DNA of 34,520 nucleotides. Origin: Syncephalis plumigaleata. Lineage: Eukaryota; Zoopagomycota; Zoopagomycetes; Zoopagales; Piptocephalidaceae. This document shows, in pieces, positions 33,301-34,520 of the stretch; the stretch's first letter is position 1; each line of letters begins with the position of its first letter. The DNA lies in contig JAIXMF010000127.1 of NCBI GenBank assembly GCA_025201365.1, positions 1 to 34,520 of the forward strand, given 5' to 3'. Made by a program: the position numbers and the translations under genes. A model generated the notes under the pieces. It was not told the DNA's origin. It made no database searches and saw only the letters and a list, made by a program, of their open reading frames with translations.

Positions 33301-34520
33301 GTTGCACACGATGTGCTGGCGGTACATGGCTATTGGATGTGGATGCAGCATTGTCAGATCCTAAGGCAGTCACAAGCATGAAATCACGTACCAAAAATCT
33401 ACGTAAACCAGGTGATATAGTGGCAAGAGTGGCACCACCTACATATTACGACATGGAAGAAGTAGTAGAAGAAGCGAAAACATCCGAAACAAAGCCAGAT
33501 ACGACAAAGAAGGAAAGCGAAGATGAGAATATAGGGGAAGGTAACCACGATGATGAGAATAAAGAAGAGGAGGGTAAAGTAAAAGAGGAGAGCAATGATG
33601 CATCAACACAAGTGGAGTACGCCAGAAGACGGTGGCACTTCTTCTTTAGCATCATCAAAGGACGAGTCTCATATCAGAAATAATCCGATAATTATTTCAT
33701 CGAATGAGACCAACCCGAGCAGCAGTGATGATAGTAGTAGAAGAAGAAGAAGAAAAGAAGAAGAGAAGCATGATAAAGACGAAGAAGATGATGATGAAGG
33801 CGATGCAAATTATAATGGCAAGCAAATGACGACGAGAAAGACGCCAACAACGACAGTAATCCCGATGATAGCAACACTAATATGGAGTACACCTCATCAC
33901 CTACAGAATCGAATTTCACGGCAAATGCAAGTACAGGTAGCATGTCAGGAAACAATACTTTACACTCTGATGCGATGGAACCCGAGTCAACCAGCCAGTA
34001 CGATGAGCAAGAACTATTGGACAATAATGATGACGTGGTGAGGACAATGAAATATCTGGTAACTCATTGCACAAATCAAATATAACAAACGCTTATACAG
34101 AAAGTAGCACTTCTAGTGAAGTAATTGTACCGATGGAGAACAACCACAACAGTAAGTAATTGAATTGACTGGCTAATCTAGCGAATTTAATAGTAACAAT
34201 TATAATAATAAACAACGAATAGATTGTAATAACGACAAGACGTTCCCGTCAGCGTGAATGTGATAGCTGTCCCACTAAATTATCATCTACTATTGGACGT
34301 GCGATAGATAACTTGCTGTTATGCAATGATTGCTATGAACGATATCGAGGTCACTTTTCGCGATGTACAGCTTGTTCCTACATTCCAACTACTATGGAGC
34401 TATTGAAGAAGTTTTGCACTCGTTGTCATGGTGGTACCTGGCTAGTGGTAATTCAACCCGTTTCTATCAGTTCTAATGATAATAATAGTAATAATAATAC
34501 AGCATCAGCAAACAATACTA
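30321..34520 (+). CDS. Protein with four GATA-like eight-cysteine zinc modules (3' partial)
   Basis: Start MDPSLHNPSNVFSSLP at 30321; exons 30321-30450, 30512-32245, 32307 onward and 34223 onward, continuing past the window end. Four modules share C-x2-C, then LC-x2-C with a following RY/RW/DLW, then RC-x2-C-x-Y/W-I/V-P-T/S, then C-x2-C-x3-W, eight Cys each. The first half, for example LCNDCYERY, resembles a GATA finger (LCNACGLYY); the second half looks like an added zinc ribbon. Between modules 2 and 3 are long Glu/Asp/Ser- and Lys/Arg-rich linkers, suggesting a nuclear chromatin or transcription protein. Between 32736 and 34223 the frame changes several times without convincing introns, so the model there is incomplete. 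I do not recognise a named family. Confidence 0.65.
31297..31503 (+). other. Zinc module 1
   Basis: Cys pairs in HCICCGMM, LLCQNCQDLW, VRCMTCSWIPS and SYCPRCHAPGW. Basis for the four-fold repeat; the DLW after the second pair replaces the RY of modules 3 and 4. Confidence 0.75.
31696..31932 (+). other. Zinc module 2
   Basis: Cys pairs in LVCFSCGDYL, LCERCRARWRRHFRHC, CTRCCYVPSEAEL and SCPRCTMGNW. The longest spacing between first and second pair among the four. Confidence 0.75.
33141..33343 (+). other. Zinc module 3
   Basis: Cys pairs in PSCQSCTEAL, LCKKCMTRYGHHHFRC, CTACQYIPTMLEL and RCTRCAGGTWLLD. Confidence 0.75.
34253..34446 (+). other. Zinc module 4
   Basis: Cys pairs in ECDSCPTKL, LCNDCYERYRGHFSRC, CTACSYIPTTMEL and FCTRCHGGTWLVV. 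Closest to module 3, suggesting a recent duplication. Confidence 0.75.

Noticed and set aside
1-34520. tRNA or rRNA genes
   Set aside because: I looked for B-box-like GGTTCGA motifs with matching stems and for rRNA blocks on both strands and found none convincing.

Overview
This window is nuclear DNA from a fungus. Coding regions are split by many short introns of roughly 40-120 bases with GTAAGT donors and a CTAAT/CTAAC branch motif. The gene set (Mak10/NAA35, Ede1, Rpf2, class 2 dihydroorotate dehydrogenase, CENP-W, cytosolic Hsp70) is that of an opisthokont with fungal flavour. A U12-type AT-AC intron in RPF2 and the very high intron density argue against Saccharomycotina and favour an early-diverging fungal lineage; the exact lineage is inference. 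I see no bacterial operon, CRISPR array or tRNA.

Layout from left to right. 2-3073 (+): 5'-truncated NatC subunit NAA35/Mak10, 15 exons. 3612-5695 (-): Hsp70 with one intron and a TATA/HSE-like promoter at about 5.85-5.95 kb. 6148-8770 (-): divergent double-AAA ATPase, 15 exons. 8862-9076: MITE-like element whose right end runs into an unrecognised open frame (9029-9655, -). 10274-11667 (+): a tiny secreted-peptide precursor whose body is broken up by a tandem array of near-identical introns separated by exons of exactly three bases. About 11930-12020: a partial copy of the same MITE. 12034-12716 (-): CENP-W-like histone fold. 13159-17088 (+): Ede1/Eps15-like endocytic scaffold. 17261-18966 (+): ZUP1/Mug105-type C78 peptidase. 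19152-20559 (+): Rpf2. 20680-22174 (-): DHODH. 22530-23646 (-): NAA40/NatD. 23993-26760 (-): three-KH FUBP-like RNA/ssDNA-binding protein. 26761-30320: long AT-rich gene-poor stretch with an intact 228-bp MITE and a CT microsatellite. 30321-34520 (+, runs off the end): a gene with four copies of an eight-cysteine GATA-like zinc module.

The genes are mostly unrelated housekeeping functions: N-terminal acetylation (NAA35, NAA40), folding (Hsp70), ribosome assembly (Rpf2, perhaps the AAA protein), pyrimidine synthesis (DHODH), endocytosis (Ede1), ubiquitin chain removal (ZUP1) and the kinetochore (CENP-W).

The strongest candidate for something undescribed is 10274-11667. It encodes a signal peptide and a dibasic Kex2-like site followed by twelve successive introns with perfect GTAAGT donors, separated by eleven single-codon exons. 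Including all the micro-exons, or skipping all of them, gives two different open C-termini of about 20 and 18 residues. Other points of interest are the AT-AC intron, a natural Walker-B Glu-to-Gln change in the AAA protein, the MITE family, and the repeated zinc module.
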